Assembly (NCBI GenBank): GCA_013400975.1
Contig: WBMZ01011599.1
Location: 62,001-126,000, forward strand
Direction: 5' to 3'
Length of the DNA stretch: 64,000 nucleotides
DNA from: Atrichornis clamosus
Taxonomy: Eukaryota; Chordata; Aves; Passeriformes; Menuridae
Position numbers and translations under genes: made by a program
In this document: piece after piece, positions 63,501 to 64,000 of the stretch
How positions within the stretch are numbered: the stretch's first letter is position 1
Layout: each line of letters opens with the position of its first letter
The notes under the pieces: model-generated
Told to the model about the DNA's origin: nothing
Database searches by the model: none
Seen by the model: only the letters and a program-made list of their open reading frames with translations

Positions 63501-64000
63501 GCTGACATGAAAATAGTGGAATTCATCCCCTTTGAAGATCCAGGCTACTCATTTTGCCTTTGTTTTACATGCAAAGAGAAACCTTATGTATTTATTTTTC
63601 AGTATTGTGCTTGTGCTGCCTATCATATGTCTTATCTCCTTATTTTTTAAATTTATTATTGAAAGACAAGGAAACTGGAAAAAAAGATTCCTGTTACTTT
63701 ACTAAATTTAAAACACATTTGTAAGTGATTATTTGGAAACAGTCCATGAAAAAGTGTGTCCACATTCTGCTCTTTAAAGCAATTTCTTTTCCTCTACTCT
63801 TGATGTGAACAGGTTTATCACCCTAAGGTCTCTGTACGTGGCAGTTAAGATGTTGTTAGAAAATCAAACATTGAATCATTTCCTTTGGGAAGAAAGACGG
63901 ATACTCAATGTTTCATGGGCTTTAAAAATCCCAGAGGAAGAATAGGCCAGACTTTGTTCTGACCAAGCTAAAAAGGTCCTTTTACTAAGTCCTTTCTTAG
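60539..64000. other. Non-coding DNA, no gene found
   Basis: It includes an imperfect two-copy 27-bp tandem repeat at about 61150-61202, sharing actttaatgaagataag. Overlapping frames at 61408-61804 are open in several phases and have no recognisable domain. A short frame near 63441-63650 has a pyrimidine-AG acceptor-like site (ends 63499) but no donor that would make an exon. Confidence 0.5.

Noticed and set aside
63441..63650. Possible exon after a pyrimidine-AG acceptor
   Set aside because: There is no donor site in a sensible place, and the peptide is not recognised.
1..64000. tRNA genes, CRISPR arrays, operons or bacterial elements
   Set aside because: I saw no tRNA B-box context, regularly spaced repeats or dense coding. 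The retroelements point to a bird nuclear genome.

Overview
The window looks like non-coding vertebrate DNA, almost certainly from a bird. The evidence is four CR1 non-LTR retrotransposon copies: one 1.2 kb 5'-truncated copy with reverse-transcriptase remnants, and three short 3' tails. There is also an apparent solo LTR of an avian-type endogenous retrovirus and one probable MIR-like relic. Base composition is AT-rich throughout, open frames are short, and stops occur in every frame. Nothing resembles bacterial gene packing. From memory, the LTR resembles songbird ERVL-class LTRs. That narrows the guess to passerines but is unverified.

I found no host protein-coding exon, tRNA, rRNA or recognisable ncRNA. 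The longest open frame, 219 codons on the plus strand at 42062-42721, is antisense to the CR1 copy and is not a gene. Other frames of 110-175 codons have no recognisable domain and overlap equally long frames in other phases. The window is best read as part of a gene desert or of one or more very large introns.

Layout:
- 1-16173: unique-looking AT-rich DNA with one short tandem duplication (15176-15235) and a G-rich patch (9817-9850).
- 16174-17280: two CR1 3' tails, plus a 19-bp match to the LTR at 46 kb.
- 17281-30087: unique DNA with A-tracts and a G/T-rich low-complexity tract near 26.2 kb.
- 30088-30191: a third CR1 tail.
- 31853-32003: an exact 65-bp duplication whose copies are separated by 21 bp nearly matching the Illumina TruSeq read-1 adapter. 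This is almost certainly an assembly or read-trimming artefact.
- 32004-41947: unique DNA.
- 41948-43183: the large CR1 copy, on the minus strand.
- 43184-46082: unique DNA with a block that could be a conserved element.
- 46083-46740: the solo LTR, on the minus strand.
- 46741-64000: unique DNA with a MIR-like piece (about 58.0 kb) and a pair of adjacent perfect palindromes (60492-60538) carrying forkhead-type sites.

There is no set of genes working together here. The coding capacity seen is decayed retroelement sequence. The clearest result is the adapter-flanked false duplication. I found no convincing undescribed biological system.
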